NCBI GenBank assembly: GCA_049317725.1
Contig: JBMOHS010000033.1
Coordinates: 1-27,328, forward strand
Reading direction: 5' to 3'
Length of the DNA: 27,328 nucleotides
DNA from: CAIOZW01 sp049317725
Lineage (GTDB): Bacteria > Acidobacteriota > Blastocatellia > RBC074
This document shows, one piece after another, positions 8,546-16,820 of this stretch. The first letter of the stretch is position 1. Each line of letters opens with the position of its first letter. The translations under genes and the position numbers were made by a program. Below the pieces are notes generated by a model, which made no database searches, had not been told where the DNA came from, and saw nothing but the letters and a program-made list of their open reading frames with translations.

Positions 8546-11332
8546 TCAGAACGAAAGGCGGATCCCGCCCCAGATTCCACGGGGAGCTCCCGGAGCGAAG
8601 AAGGTCGATCCGGTGACCGGGTACTCCTCGTCGATCTCTCCGAAGGGCCGGGCCACAAAGTTGCCGCTCGCGTTGAACCCGGTATGGCCAAGCTGGGCGG
8701 CGGTGTAGTAGCGCCGATTGAAGAGATTCTGAATCTGGACGAAGAGTTCGACTCCGCGGCCAACTCTGACCCGGCCACCAGCCGAGACAACGGTGTAGCG
8801 CGGGGAGGCGCCTTGACCCAGATAGTACGTTCCATCGGGTTGATGGCGGTTGTTCTCGTTTCCACGGGCAAAGGACTGCGAAGCCCCGACCATTCCCGCG
8901 TGGAGGGTCAAGCGGGAAGTGGCCTGGAGATCGGCAAAGGCGTTGAGCAGGTGGCGGGGGATCAGGGGGATCTGGGCACCAGGATCGATCTGGATTGCTC
9001 CTTCGAGCCCTGGGACAACGCCATCATTGGTGCTGTTGCCGGTTCCCCCGACCCGCTCGGGGCTCTCGAAAGTGGCGTTGAGGAGAGTGTAGTTGGCTCC
9101 TGCGCCGAGACGCCGAAACCGCCCCTGGATCGAGCCTTTGAATCCCTCCCGTCGAGTCCGCCCAAAATTGCGAAAGTATCCGAACCCGGTCTGACCTGAG
9201 GCGACAAAGAGGAGATCCTGGCGGTTGACGCTCTGAAACCACCCCAGATCCCAGCGCAGACGCCCTTCGAGTTCCCCACGAAGGCCGGTTTCGACGGTGC
9301 GGGTGACGACCTGATCGAGGGGCGGATCCCCCGCCAGGGCATTGGGAAGGCGACAAGGAAAGTTGGGGTCGGCACAGCCCAGCTCGATCGAGGTCGGGGC
9401 GCGGCTGCCCTCGGTATAAGCAACATATGGGTTGAGCCAGGAGCGGTGCCAGTAGGTCAGTCCGATTGCAGGATTGAAGCGGGCAAAGGTATGTCGGCCT
9501 GTCAACGAGCCGGGTCCCTCGAGTGGGAGGATGCGATCGCGGTTATCGATCGTCGTACGATTGTAACGTCCAGAGAGCGTCAGCGACGTCCGGCGGGCAA
9601 TCGCCCAGGTGTCTGTCAGGAAGAAGCTGCCCGTCCAGACGCGTCCTTGGAGGTCGACCCGGGTGTCGTAGGGTTCCCCGTCCTCGCTTCCCCCACTGAC
9701 CCCGTCGCCAAAGGCGTCGAGCGGGGTGATTCCACGATCCGGGTTGAGGTATCCCAGCTGCGAGGACTGGTGGAAGCGGATCCAGTTCCGATCATAGGCG
9801 ATGCCGGCCGTGACTTGATGGCGCTGTCCGGCGAGTGTCCCGGACCAGCCCAGCTGGGCGGCCCCTCCGGCGTTCGATTGCTGGGAGCCGGTGCGATTGA
9901 TCAGTCCGTTGCATTTCTCCGCCGGCTCATCGCGCAGCAGGACCTGGGCGATACAGCGCCAGAAGGGGAAGGGACTGTTGGCAGGGGTCAACGGACCCGC
10001 TGGGACATCCCGGTAGCCCGCTTGGGCCAGTGCGGCCCGCTCCTCTGGATCCAGTCGATAGACATCCTGGGTCAGAGCCTCCTCGTTGATGTCACCGTTG
10101 AAGGTTCGCGTGCGAATCTGTCGGCCGTAGAGGTTGGCCGAGAGGGTCAGATGGTGGCCGATCGCGCGACGCAGGGTCAGGTTGAGCCAGGGTGAACGGT
10201 TGGCGGTGATGTCCGGTTTGGTGTAGACGCTGCGGTAGTCCCGCGCAAGGAGCCGTTGCTCCTGCAATCCATTGCCGGTCAGGTTATTGTTGGCAAATGC
10301 TGCCGTCACTCCGAGGATCGTGCCTTTCCTCTCCCAACTGCTCTTTCCGAAAAATTGACGGATATTGGAGGGGGAGTCGGTCCGCCACCCCTTCTCGAAG
10401 AAGAGGGTGCTGGCAAGATACCAGGCGAGGCCGCGCGAGTTGGCCCCACCGTGCTCGAGGTCGGCGGTGGCGCGCCCGAAGCTTCCTCCGCTGAGTTGGA
10501 GGGAGCTGCCGGGATGGGTCCAGCCTTCTTTGGTCTGAATCGAGATGGCCGCCCCGAGGGTATTGAGTCCGAAGATGGGATTCGATCCGGGAATGAGGGT
10601 CAGCTCGGCGATGGCGGCACGCGGCAGCAGATCCCAACTGACGACGTCCCCAAAGGGTTGGTTCATCCGTACGCCATCGAGGTAGATCGAGATTCCCTGC
10701 GGCGTCCCGAGGAGGGGAGAGGCGGTGTAGCCACGGTAGTTGAGATCTGGCTGAAACGGATTTCCCTGAATCTCATTGAGGTGGACACCACTGAGCCGTT
10801 GCTGCAGAAAATCGGAAAGGGCCACACTGCCACTGGCGGCGAGATCCTTACTGGTGCCGGTCTGGACGGGGGCGGGGACCTCTCTGACAGGGATGAAGGC
10901 ACCAGGGAGAGGGGCCGAGTCGACGACGTCAACCGAAAAAGCGAGTCCTGCCACCGTCATCGTTACCTTCTGGGTGAGCGGGCTGGCACTCGCCGTCAGG
11001 TCGAATCGAAGATCTGCTGGAGCAAACCCGGAACGCTCGATCATCAACCGGTACTGGCCGGGGTCAAGTCCAGTGAGGGTGATGATGCCCTGCGCATCGG
11101 TCTCGAAGGTCGTGACGCCCGCGGCTCCCCCGACGGACAGACGAACGAGGCGCCCGCTGGCCTGGATCGGGTTTCCCGTCTCGTCGCGCACCTCCACCCG
11201 AACCTCTCCCTGAGGAGCGGGCTTGGCTGCGGCCAAGGTGAATGGCACAAGCAGCCAGAGTGCCAATAAGACTCCTCCCATCGGGAGGAGGTGACGAGCG
11301 GGTCTTTTGATCTGAATGGGGATTGAAAGCAT
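8546..11332 (-). CDS. TonB-dependent outer-membrane receptor with carboxypeptidase-regulatory domain
   Basis: 928 residues from the ATG at 11332. The frame extends upstream to 11410, but a signal peptide (hydrophobic core about 15-36, ending LAAAKPAP) and a purine-rich GAAGAAGAGAGA support this start. Residues ~42-110 form an Ig-like regulatory domain (EVRVEVRDETGNPIQASG). A TonB plug follows at about 165-280 (YLDGVRMNQPFGD, GLNTLGAAI). The barrel ends with a classical ligand-gated signature (VQIQNLFNRRYYTAAQLG) and terminal Phe (GGIRLSF). Unlike the Oar-like protein at 1203, this resembles siderophore or metal-complex receptors, so iron or another scarce nutrient is a fair guess. It is divergent from the kinase gene with 56 bp between starts. 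A TTGACT (complement of 11372-11377) could be its -35, though no good -10 follows. Confidence 0.92.
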   Translation of the reverse strand: MLSIPIQIKRPARHLLPMGGVLLALWLLVPFTLAAAKPAPQGEVRVEVRDETGNPIQASGRLVRLSVGGAAGVTTFETDAQGIITLTGLDPGQYRLMIERSGFAPADLRFDLTASASPLTQKVTMTVAGLAFSVDVVDSAPLPGAFIPVREVPAPVQTGTSKDLAASGSVALSDFLQQRLSGVHLNEIQGNPFQPDLNYRGYTASPLLGTPQGISIYLDGVRMNQPFGDVVSWDLLPRAAIAELTLIPGSNPIFGLNTLGAAISIQTKEGWTHPGSSLQLSGGSFGRATADLEHGGANSRGLAWYLASTLFFEKGWRTDSPSNIRQFFGKSSWERKGTILGVTAAFANNNLTGNGLQEQRLLARDYRSVYTKPDITANRSPWLNLTLRRAIGHHLTLSANLYGRQIRTRTFNGDINEEALTQDVYRLDPEERAALAQAGYRDVPAGPLTPANSPFPFWRCIAQVLLRDEPAEKCNGLINRTGSQQSNAGGAAQLGWSGTLAGQRHQVTAGIAYDRNWIRFHQSSQLGYLNPDRGITPLDAFGDGVSGGSEDGEPYDTRVDLQGRVWTGSFFLTDTWAIARRTSLTLSGRYNRTTIDNRDRILPLEGPGSLTGRHTFARFNPAIGLTYWHRSWLNPYVAYTEGSRAPTSIELGCADPNFPCRLPNALAGDPPLDQVVTRTVETGLRGELEGRLRWDLGWFQSVNRQDLLFVASGQTGFGYFRNFGRTRREGFKGSIQGRFRRLGAGANYTLLNATFESPERVGGTGNSTNDGVVPGLEGAIQIDPGAQIPLIPRHLLNAFADLQATSRLTLHAGMVGASQSFARGNENNRHQPDGTYYLGQGASPRYTVVSAGGRVRVGRGVELFVQIQNLFNRRYYTAAQLGHTGFNASGNFVARPFGEIDEEYPVTGSTFFAPGAPRGIWGGIRLSF

Positions 11333-11388
11333 GGGATCTCTCTTCTTCCGTGCTTTGTCGCGGAGGCAACGAGTCAACAGGGGGGATA

Positions 11389-11934
11389 ATGCGCCTCGAG
11401 CTTTCCGCAAGAAGTCTCGTTCTGCTGATTGGAGCTTCAGGGGCGGGCAAATCGACCTTCTGTCGAAGGTGGTTTCGCCCGACGGAGGTTCTCTCCTCCG
11501 ACCATTTTCGAGCCATGTTGACCGATGACGAATCCGATCAGTCGGTCAACGAGGAGGCCTTCGCGCTGTTGTATCAGGTGATGGCGGAGCGGCTTTCGCG
11601 TGGACGCCGGACGGTGCTCGACGCGACCAGCGTCCGGGCGGAGGATCGACGACGCCCAATCGCCCTGGCAAGGCAGTACGGAGCGTCACCGGTGGCGATT
11701 GTCTTCACCCTTCCCCCTTCACTTTGTCGGAGCAGAAACGCTGCGCGCCCGCACCGGCGCGTCCCGGAAGCGGTGCTGGAGTGGCAGCTCGAACAGGTGG
11801 CTGCCTCTCTGGAGTCGCTGCCGCGGGAGGGGTTCGACCAGGTATTGATCCTGCGCAGCGAAGCGGAGGTGGCCGCTTTCTCCCTCTCTCCCGACGCTGG
11901 AACCGTTCAGCCCGACGCCGGAACCGTTCAGTAG
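11389..11934 (+). CDS. Stand-alone Pnkp-type polynucleotide kinase domain (AAA_33 P-loop kinase)
   Basis: 181 residues. The P-loop GASGAGKST lies at 15-23, followed by PTEVLSSDHFRAML (31-44), DDESDQ (46-51) and TVLDATSVR (75-83). SRNAAR at 115-120 supplies lid arginines. This is the pattern of the N-terminal 5'-OH polynucleotide kinase domain of bacterial Pnkp, where Lys21, Ser22, Asp38 and Arg41 equivalents contact ATP and the 5'-OH; all are present here. Bacterial Pnkp normally continues into phosphatase and ligase domains; neither follows, and no Hen1 gene is near. The ATG at 11389 is preceded by GGGGGGA. The C-terminus is a duplicated PDAGTVQ peptide. The 3' end overlaps the convergent SDR gene by 7 bp. 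It probably phosphorylates nucleic acid or another small substrate. Confidence 0.82.
   Translation: MRLELSARSLVLLIGASGAGKSTFCRRWFRPTEVLSSDHFRAMLTDDESDQSVNEEAFALLYQVMAERLSRGRRTVLDATSVRAEDRRRPIALARQYGASPVAIVFTLPPSLCRSRNAARPHRRVPEAVLEWQLEQVAASLESLPREGFDQVLILRSEAEVAAFSLSPDAGTVQPDAGTVQ
11891..11932 (+). repeat. 21-bp in-frame tandem duplication at the kinase 3' end
   Basis: The units 11891-11911 and 11912-11932 differ at one internal base (CTGG versus CCGG) and at the last base, which in the second copy becomes the T of the TAG stop. The result is a doubled PDAGTVQ tail, a recent-looking duplication at the boundary with the convergent gene. Confidence 0.85.
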
Positions 11935-12674
11935 GTTGCGCGCCCTCCGGTCATATCGAACGTGAAACCAGTGGTGAAGCTCGCTCCGGGAGAGACGATG
12001 AACGTGGCGAGATGGGCGATCTCCTCAAGGGTTCCACACCGCTTCATCGGGATCTTGTCGGTCATATAGGTCACTTGGGTCTCGGGAAGCGCGTCAACCA
12101 TCGCCGTGCGAATGACGGCGGGAGCAAGCGCGTTGACGGTGATTCCACTCTCGGCATACTCCTTGCCCTGCACCTTGGTCATGCCAATGACGGCGGCCTT
12201 CGAGGCCGAATAGGCGAGCATCCCGGCGTTGCCTTCTTTGCCGGCGATCGAGGCGATATGCAGGATCCGTCCATAACCCTGAGCGACCATCGTCGGCAAG
12301 ACCGCGCGCGAGGTCAGGAAACAGCCATTGACATTGACATCGAAGACGAAGCGGAAGTTGTCGAAGGCGACCTCGTGGGTCTTGATTCCCGTGCGTCCCG
12401 TCACTCCAGCGCTATTGACGAGAATGTCGATGCGGTGCAGATCGGTCAGGATCTGCTGGATCGTCGCGGTGACGTCCGCTTCCTGCGTCACATCGGTGCG
12501 GTAGGGGCTGGCCGAGGGGCCAATGGTCGCGCAGGCGGCTTCGAGTGCCGTCTGGTCCAGGTCGAGAAGGGCAACGCGCGCTCCCTCAGTCGCCAATTGG
12601 CGCGCAATCGCCAGCCCCAACCCTGCCGCCGCTCCCGTAATGACCGCGACCTGTCCGGCAAACTGTCCTGCCAT
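11928..12674 (-). CDS. SDR-family NAD(P)-dependent oxidoreductase
   Basis: 248 residues, the standard classical SDR length. The cofactor motif TGAAAGLG is at 13-20, and Asp (LLDLD, 37-40) at the end of the second strand suggests NAD rather than NADP. NSAG (87-90) stands for the usual NNAG. The catalytic set is Asn114, Ser142, Tyr155 and Lys159 (YSASK). It is cytoplasmic. The C-terminal half resembles FabG-like and sugar/polyol dehydrogenases; the substrate cannot be told. The ATG at 12674 follows AGGAGAG and GGGGAG. It converges on the kinase gene with a 7-bp overlap of stop regions and is divergent from the di-heme enzyme operon. Confidence 0.93.
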   Translation of the reverse strand: MAGQFAGQVAVITGAAAGLGLAIARQLATEGARVALLDLDQTALEAACATIGPSASPYRTDVTQEADVTATIQQILTDLHRIDILVNSAGVTGRTGIKTHEVAFDNFRFVFDVNVNGCFLTSRAVLPTMVAQGYGRILHIASIAGKEGNAGMLAYSASKAAVIGMTKVQGKEYAESGITVNALAPAVIRTAMVDALPETQVTYMTDKIPMKRCGTLEEIAHLATFIVSPGASFTTGFTFDMTGGRATY

Positions 12675-12882
12675 CTTTTTCTCCCCTTTCTCTCCTGCGA
12701 TCTCTTTTTTTGCGAAATGATGCGCGCCAATATACCAAGATTGATCCTCTACATTCCAGTCCGGATCCGGGCACTGCCAAACTTCCCCGACGGCAGTGAT
12801 CGATTCATCCGGATCAGGAAGTCGATTATCATGTGGGACGTCGTCGGGGGATTAGGATCAAGTGGGAGAGGAGGGAGAGTCC
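12675..12882. promoter_or_regulatory. Divergent promoter region between SDR and the di-heme enzyme operon
   Basis: This 208-bp gap must hold promoters for both directions. For the minus strand, TATATT (complement of 12730-12735) is a plausible -10 with no TTGACA-like -35. For the plus strand, TAGGAT at 12853-12858 matches the -10 used at 707 and 4855 but also lacks a clear -35. The elements are suggestive only. Confidence 0.3.
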
Positions 12883-13977
12883 GTGCGTGACCAAGGCGGG
12901 AATCGAAGTTGGCGAAAGAGAAGAGGGGGGATCGCGGCACTGTGCCTGGGCGTGCTTCTCCTGGTGGGCTGTGAAGAGGACGTTCGACCAAGGGGAGCGA
13001 AGATCACTCTCGATGTTCCACGGGGTCTACCGGCGTTGCCAAGCAGCTCACAGCCGGGGCTGACGCGAGAGGTGGTCTCCCTCGGGCGTGACCTCTTCCA
13101 CGAGCCCCGCTTGTCGAGCGACGGAACCGTCTCCTGCGCCAGTTGCCATCAAGCGGAAGGCTGGTTCACGGATGGACGCCGGGTGGCTGTTGGGGTAGGG
13201 GGGGGGCAAGGAACGCGCAACACTCCCTCGGTCCTCAATGCCGTCTACTTCCCGGCCCAGTTCTGGGATGGGCGGGCCTTGGGACTGGAAGAGCAGGCCA
13301 AAGGTCCGATCGCCAGTCCGCGGGAGATGAATCTGCCTCACGACGTCGCAGTGGCCCGTTTGGCCGACGATCCCACCTACCAGCGTCGGTTCGCGGAGGC
13401 TTTCGGGCCGGGTCCGATCACCCTCCGTCGACTAGTCCACGCCCTCGCCGCCTTTGAGAGAACGCTGCTCAGCGCCAATTCTCCTTTCGACCGCTTCTAC
13501 TACGAAGGAGAGACGACCGCGCTTGACGAGGCGGCCCGCCGCGGTCTGGCCATCTTTACCGACCCAGCCCGAGGGAACTGTACGGTCTGCCACACGATTG
13601 GGGCGCAGGACGCCCTCTTCACCGACGGGCTTTTTCATAATCTCGGAGTCGGGATGAACGCGGAGGGGGAGTTGACCGACCTTGGACGTTTTCTTCAAAC
13701 TGGAGTGGAGAGCGATCGGGGCGCCTTCCGCACGCCCAGCCTTCGTCACGTCGCGCAAACTCCCCCTTACATGCACGATGGGAGCCTGCGAACGTTGACG
13801 GAGGTCGTCGACTTCTACGTCGGGGGGGGGAACTCCAATCCGCAGCTCGATCCGCAGATTCGCCCCTTGGCGCTGACGCGCCGGGATCGCGATGATCTGG
13901 TGGCCTTTCTGACCTCTTTGACGGGGGATCCCCCGCACGCCACGGAACGACTCGCCAAGACGAAGGGAGCCAAGTGA
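12883..13977 (+). CDS. Di-heme cytochrome c peroxidase / MauG-family lipoprotein
   Basis: 364 residues from GTG 12883, which follows AGGAGGGAGAG; a GTG at 12862 lies before that site and is less likely. The lipobox LVGC places a lipidated Cys at 30. The two c-type heme sites are CASCH (85-89) and CTVCH (233-237). Trp94 sits five residues after the first heme His, where CcpA/MauG relatives carry the inter-heme Trp. The C-terminal motif FRTPSLRHV...PPYMHDGS (282-301) is characteristic. DFYVGGG puts Tyr312 where classical peroxidases appear to have the Met ligand, which is a MauG-like feature (by-eye alignment). The product is periplasmic and membrane-anchored, reducing H2O2 or oxidising a protein partner. 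Its stop overlaps the next start (GTGA), making it first in a three-gene operon. Confidence 0.9.
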   Translation: MRDQGGNRSWRKRRGGIAALCLGVLLLVGCEEDVRPRGAKITLDVPRGLPALPSSSQPGLTREVVSLGRDLFHEPRLSSDGTVSCASCHQAEGWFTDGRRVAVGVGGGQGTRNTPSVLNAVYFPAQFWDGRALGLEEQAKGPIASPREMNLPHDVAVARLADDPTYQRRFAEAFGPGPITLRRLVHALAAFERTLLSANSPFDRFYYEGETTALDEAARRGLAIFTDPARGNCTVCHTIGAQDALFTDGLFHNLGVGMNAEGELTDLGRFLQTGVESDRGAFRTPSLRHVAQTPPYMHDGSLRTLTEVVDFYVGGGNSNPQLDPQIRPLALTRRDRDDLVAFLTSLTGDPPHATERLAKTKGAK

Positions 13978-14831
13978 TCAAGAGCCGCCCGTCGAGTGCG
14001 CCCCCTCTCAGATCCCGCAGAAGACCAGCCATCCCGAAGGGCTTGGAGATCGCGTTCGGGGTCGCCCTCCTCGCCCTTGGGGGGAGCGGGTGTCGAGAGC
14101 AGTCTCGCAACACCTCCGCGCCGGCGAGTTCTCCCGCGCCCGTTGCCTGGTTTGAGCCCGATCCCGCGACTGTCGGGCGCATTGTGGGGCGCGTGTTGGT
14201 CGAGGGGCGCCTGCCGCGCGCGGCCCAATCCTCGGTGGTCGAGATGGATGGAGATCCCCTCTGTAATGCCCTGCACCCAGTCCCTCTTCGGGAGGAGATT
14301 GTCACCACGACCCAGGCCGCAGACGGGAGGCGCCTCGCTCAAGTATTCGTCCATCTCCGCGAGGGACTGGAGGGGAAGCGGTTCGCACCGCCCACTGAAC
14401 CGGTGACGATCGAGCAAAGGGGCTGCTGGTTTGCCCCGCGGATCCTCGGGATCCAGGTTGGGCAGCCGTTCGAAGTGGTCAACGCCGACCCGTTGACCCA
14501 CAATATTCATCCGCTCGCCCAGATCAACCGTGACTGGAACCAGAGTCAGTCCCCGGAAGATCCTCCCCTCAAGCGTCGTTTCAGCCACCCAGAAGTGATG
14601 ATCCGGGTCAAATGCAACATTCACCCCTGGATGCGTGCCTGGATTGGGGTTGTTCCGCATCCCTACTTTGCCGTTACAGGGCGGGAAGGAACTTTCGATC
14701 TGACCCGGGTCCCCCCGGGAACCTATCTGCTGGAGGCTTGGCACGAAGCGCTCGGCCGGATCGAGCAACGGGTCACCGTCGATCCGAAGGGCACTTCGGA
14801 GTTGGTCCTTCGATTTCAAGGAGAATCGTAA
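13974..14831 (+). CDS. Cupredoxin-like lipoprotein with C-terminal carboxypeptidase-regulatory fold
   Basis: 285 residues from a GTG that shares 4 bp with the preceding stop; GAAGGGAG lies upstream. A basic N-terminus and hydrophobic stretch (24-39) end in GSGC, a weak lipobox (Cys40). Type-1 copper ligands can be read: His in THNIH (175-179), then Cys214, His217 and Met220 in CNIHPWMR. This C-x2-H-P-x-M-R spacing is the short loop of amicyanin (CTPHPFMR). The tail GTFDLTRVPPGTYLLEAWHE (239-258) is the regulatory-type beta domain commonly fused to such plastocyanin-like proteins. It is probably a small periplasmic electron carrier for the di-heme enzyme encoded just upstream. Loss of copper binding cannot be excluded by eye. 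Confidence 0.82.
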   Translation: MIKSRPSSAPPLRSRRRPAIPKGLEIAFGVALLALGGSGCREQSRNTSAPASSPAPVAWFEPDPATVGRIVGRVLVEGRLPRAAQSSVVEMDGDPLCNALHPVPLREEIVTTTQAADGRRLAQVFVHLREGLEGKRFAPPTEPVTIEQRGCWFAPRILGIQVGQPFEVVNADPLTHNIHPLAQINRDWNQSQSPEDPPLKRRFSHPEVMIRVKCNIHPWMRAWIGVVPHPYFAVTGREGTFDLTRVPPGTYLLEAWHEALGRIEQRVTVDPKGTSELVLRFQGES

Positions 14832-14832
14832 G

Positions 14833-15930
14833 ATGAACAGAAGAACCGAACCGATCTTGTTGCTGGGGCTTGCCCTCCTCCTCTTTGCCGGGTGCCGAAC
14901 GGGGGAGGCGCCGGGATCAGGCCAGAAGGAGGGCGCAGGCGATCCGTCGAGCCGTCCCACGCTTCCCTGGACATCTGGGTACCGCGTCTATGTGACCAAT
15001 GAATCGACGGGTGACTTGAGCGTCATTGATGGGACGACGTGGGAGGTGATCGCGACGGTCCCCCTCGGCAAGCGCCCCCGCGGCATCCATGCCAGCCCCG
15101 ACAAGCGAACGATCTATGTTGCGCTCAGTGGCTCTCCCCCAGCTCCTCCAGGCGTCGATGAGAGTACTCTCCCACCCGCAGACAAGAGTGCCGATGGTAT
15201 CGGTGTCTTCGATGTCGAGACCAATCGCCTCGTTCGGGTTCTCGATGGCGGCTCCGATCCGGAGAACTTCGCCGTCACGGCTGATGGCCAGACGATCCTC
15301 GTCTCCAACGAAGACGCGGCCGGTTTGAGCTATGTCAACATCGGGACGGGCAAGCTGGAGGCGACTGTCGAGGTCGGAGAAGAGCCGGAAGGTGTCACCC
15401 TCACTCCGGATGGAACCCGCGTCTACGTCACGGATGAGGCCGACGCGGCTCTCTCCGTCATCGATGTCGCGGCCCGCAAGCGGATCTCCACCTTCAAGGT
15501 CGGGCGTCGTCCCCGGAACGTCGTCTTCCTGCCGGATGGGAAACGGGGCTACGTCAATGCGGAGAACGACGGGACCGTGGTTCTTTTCGATGCGGAGCGC
15601 AACGTCAAGCTCGAGGAGATTCGGCTTGGTGAGGCCGGGAAGATCAAGCCGATGGGGCTGGTCCTCTCCGCCGATGCCCGCCAGCTCTTCGTCAGTACGG
15701 GACGTGGGCGGAAGGTCTTTGTCATCGACACGGCCACCAACCAACCAACGGCCTCCTTCGAGGTCGGGGTCCGTCCGTGGGGGCTGGCGCTCTCTCCCGA
15801 TGGGAAGACCCTCTTCACTGCCAATGGTCCTTCCAACACCGTCTCCGTCATCGATCTGACCCGGCAGCAGATTGCCAAGGAGGTTTCCGTCACGGGCAGC
15901 CCTTGGGGAGTGCTGGTGATCGAACGGTGA
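14833..15930 (+). CDS. YVTN-family seven-repeat beta-propeller lipoprotein
   Basis: 365 residues; the ATG comes one base after the previous stop, with AAGGAG upstream. FAGC gives a lipidated Cys at 21. Seven repeats of the type YVTNxxxxxLSVID can be counted from residue 53 to the end, with DGK/DGT turns between strands, so a single seven-bladed propeller fills the protein. YVTN/YncE propellers share a fold superfamily with the heavy subunit of quinoprotein amine dehydrogenases. No Cys or other cofactor-bearing residues stand out. The product is periplasmic and membrane-anchored. Being last in an operon with a di-heme enzyme and a cupredoxin, it may act as their docking partner or substrate. 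Confidence 0.9.
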   Translation: MNRRTEPILLLGLALLLFAGCRTGEAPGSGQKEGAGDPSSRPTLPWTSGYRVYVTNESTGDLSVIDGTTWEVIATVPLGKRPRGIHASPDKRTIYVALSGSPPAPPGVDESTLPPADKSADGIGVFDVETNRLVRVLDGGSDPENFAVTADGQTILVSNEDAAGLSYVNIGTGKLEATVEVGEEPEGVTLTPDGTRVYVTDEADAALSVIDVAARKRISTFKVGRRPRNVVFLPDGKRGYVNAENDGTVVLFDAERNVKLEEIRLGEAGKIKPMGLVLSADARQLFVSTGRGRKVFVIDTATNQPTASFEVGVRPWGLALSPDGKTLFTANGPSNTVSVIDLTRQQIAKEVSVTGSPWGVLVIER

Positions 15931-15969
15931 TCAGCCCTCTCTCGGGAGGGGCCTCACGGGTCGAAAAGC

Positions 15970-16008
15970 AACGGGCCAGCAAGGCTTTCACAGCTCTGCT
16001 GGCCCGTT
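15970..16008. terminator. Bidirectional terminator between convergent operons
   Basis: AACGGGCCAGCA (15970-15981) and TGCTGGCCCGTT (15997-16008) form a perfect 12-bp stem with a 15-nt loop. It sits between the propeller stop (15930) and the DUF1080 stop (16044), so it can end transcripts from both sides. A weaker hairpin, CCCTC/GAGGG, lies just before it at about 15934-15951. There is no long T run on either side. Confidence 0.7.
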
Positions 16009-16043
16009 CCACGACGGAGAGTCGGTGGCGTCCGTCTTCCCGA

Positions 16044-16820
16044 TCAAGGACCGGGAAGCGTCTTCAGCCCAATGTTCCGGAACTCCACCTTCATCGGCGG
16101 TCCCGTGTGGATCTGGAATCCGATCAGCCCGGCAGCGGCGCGCGCCGACGCATCGTCATCGATCGTCTCGGCCATGAGATGGCCATTGAGCAAATGAGTC
16201 AGCCGGTGACCGTGGGCGAGGATGTGCATCCGGTTCCAGTCCCCGATGCGAATCTGCCCCTTGAGATCGTCTCCGGCACGCAGGAGCGCCAGGAGCTGCT
16301 TGCGCCCCGGTTGGAGCCACGTCAACTGCCCGCGCATGGCGAGGAATCCGCGGCCCCGCTCCTCGTAGAGCTGTCCAGTGTAGGTGTTCTGAAAGTCGAT
16401 GTCGGCCTGATAGCCCTTCAGCACCCACTTCCCGACCCCGGGCATCTCGACGCTGCGATACTGGACCCCGCTATTGGTCCCGTCGATCCGGTAATCGAGT
16501 TTCAGCTCGAAGTTGGCTGGCTGCCCCCCGCGCCAGATCAGGAAGGTGTTGGAGCGCAACGGCCGCTCGGCTGTACTCTGTCCGACGATTGCACCGCCCT
16601 CCACTCGCCAGAAATCGGGATCTCCATCCCAATTCTGCAGGGTCTGCCCGTCGAAGATGGGGACAAATCCCGTCATGTCCTGGATGGCCAGGGGCTCGAT
16701 CCCCCCCGGGGGGCCCGCCGGTCGCGGTTGTTGAGCCGTGGTCGCCCCTCCGCCAGCCCACCAGAGCAGGCCGAGCAGGCAGAGAGAGCCGAGGATCCCA
16801 AATTTCTTCTTGGCATTCAT
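16044..16820 (-). CDS. DUF1080 (3-keto-disaccharide hydrolase) exported protein
   Basis: 258 residues with an N-terminal signal (core about 8-22) and a short Pro/Gln-rich linker. The core is a LamG-like jelly roll with DUF1080 markers: FVPIFDGQTLQNWDGDPDFWRVEGGAIVG split over 52-80, then FELKLDYRID, NSGVQYRS, GYQADID and a C-terminal VEFRNIGLKTL. Family members cleave 3-keto-glycosides after oxidation of the sugar C3. It is periplasmic or lipid-associated. Its ATG abuts the stop of the Gfo/Idh gene (TGAATG) with GGGAGA inside that gene as ribosome binding site, so the two are translationally linked. It is the last gene of the minus-strand cluster, followed by the hairpin at 15970-16008. Confidence 0.92.
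   Translation of the reverse strand: MNAKKKFGILGSLCLLGLLWWAGGGATTAQQPRPAGPPGGIEPLAIQDMTGFVPIFDGQTLQNWDGDPDFWRVEGGAIVGQSTAERPLRSNTFLIWRGGQPANFELKLDYRIDGTNSGVQYRSVEMPGVGKWVLKGYQADIDFQNTYTGQLYEERGRGFLAMRGQLTWLQPGRKQLLALLRAGDDLKGQIRIGDWNRMHILAHGHRLTHLLNGHLMAETIDDDASARAAAGLIGFQIHTGPPMKVEFRNIGLKTLPGP

Noticed and set aside
11372..11377. Minus-strand TTGACT as a complete promoter of the second TonB receptor
   Set aside because: No acceptable -10 hexamer at 15-19 bp, so it was not listed as a promoter.
11385..11390. GATAAT as a -10 box for the kinase gene
   Set aside because: It overlaps the ATG at 11389, so a start site from it would fall inside the coding region.
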